Part shown: piece after piece, positions 6,035 through 6,173 of the stretch | Layout of the letters: each line of letters starts with the position of its first letter | Numbering within the stretch: position 1 is the first letter of the stretch | Translations under genes and position numbers: made by a program | Notes under the pieces: model-generated | What the model was told of the DNA's origin: nothing | Databases searched by the model: none | What the model saw: the letters and a program-made list of their open reading frames with translations, nothing else | Assembly (NCBI GenBank): GCA_024643825.1 | Contig: JAHEME010000196.1 | Coordinates: 1-6,173, forward strand | DNA: 6,173 bases | Direction: 5' to 3' | Source: Chloroflexota bacterium | GTDB lineage: Bacteria > Chloroflexota > Anaerolineae > Aggregatilineales > UBA3940

Positions 6035-6173
6035 CGAAACTATCTTACTTCAAATATCTTAGATTGATATAAGAATAATTGCGCTACGCTTTTCCGCCGA
6101 TCCCACTGCGCTAACTGACCTATTGCATACGTACATTTGTAGTCAGTATACGACGGACTCCCTACGAAAGTAT

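Larger units (their letters stand above)
5888..6173. other. AT-rich intergenic region upstream of the sigma factor gene
   Basis: No reading frame of credible length, RNA gene or repeat array is visible in these 286 bases. The stretch from about 6016 to 6080 is markedly richer in A and T than the rest of the window. It must hold the sigma factor promoter on the minus strand, but I could not find a pair of hexamers with good match and spacing there. A minus-strand TATACT (6150-6145) is the best single -10 hexamer, without a matching -35. Plus-strand promoter candidates are listed separately and suggest a divergent gene starting beyond the right edge. Confidence 0.6.

Noticed and set aside
6025..6036. 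LexA/SOS box
   Set aside because: The half-sites CGAAT/ATTCG are separated by two bases, not four, and no LexA-controlled gene is in view.

Overview
This 6.2 kb window looks like ordinary bacterial chromosome, most likely from a Chloroflexota member (Anaerolineae-like). That assignment is an inference. It rests on the style of the family-39 glycosyltransferase (a multi-spanning GT-C core plus a C-terminal beta-sandwich of the 'TTYWR...FAHL...GLYPLSVGLY' type), a LysM lipoprotein tail, a short SigA-like sigma factor, and moderately high GC. No rRNA, tRNA, CRISPR array, insertion sequence, phage gene or attachment site is visible.

Layout, left to right. The 3' end of a LysM lipoprotein gene (1-237) is followed by a G:U-rich hairpin (261-290) with a short T-rich tail. 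Next is a Nudix hydrolase of the ADP-ribose pyrophosphatase type (312-851). A promoter-like TATAAT ends only 7 bases before the ATG of a CopD-like membrane protein (896-1396), so that mRNA is probably leaderless. Three genes follow tightly on the same strand: a small ferredoxin-like-fold (ABM/DUF) protein (1410-1715), a family-39 membrane glycosyltransferase whose GTG start overlaps the previous stop as GTGA (1712-3757), and RNA 3'-terminal phosphate cyclase RtcA (3762-4811). Gaps of +13, -4 and +4 bases suggest one transcription unit from about 895 to a strong hairpin at 4829-4861. That hairpin is also the terminator for a convergent gene on the minus strand, a group-2-like sigma-70 factor (5887-4883). 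The last 286 bases (5888-6173) are AT-rich and non-coding, with candidate promoter elements and a small palindrome.

How the genes work together: nothing here forms a recognisable dedicated system. The Nudix protein is a housekeeping nucleotide-sugar or ADP-ribose cleaner. CopD-like, ABM-like, glycosyltransferase and RtcA share a probable operon but have no obvious common pathway. RtcA has neither RtcB nor the sigma-54 activator RtcR beside it. The sigma factor keeps the residues expected to read TATAAT-type promoters, in keeping with the promoter before the CopD-like gene. The points most worth checking are the leaderless promoter, the EE (instead of DE) loop motif in the glycosyltransferase, the Nudix protein lacking the usual SPG loop, the insertion in RtcA, and the mixed-function operon.
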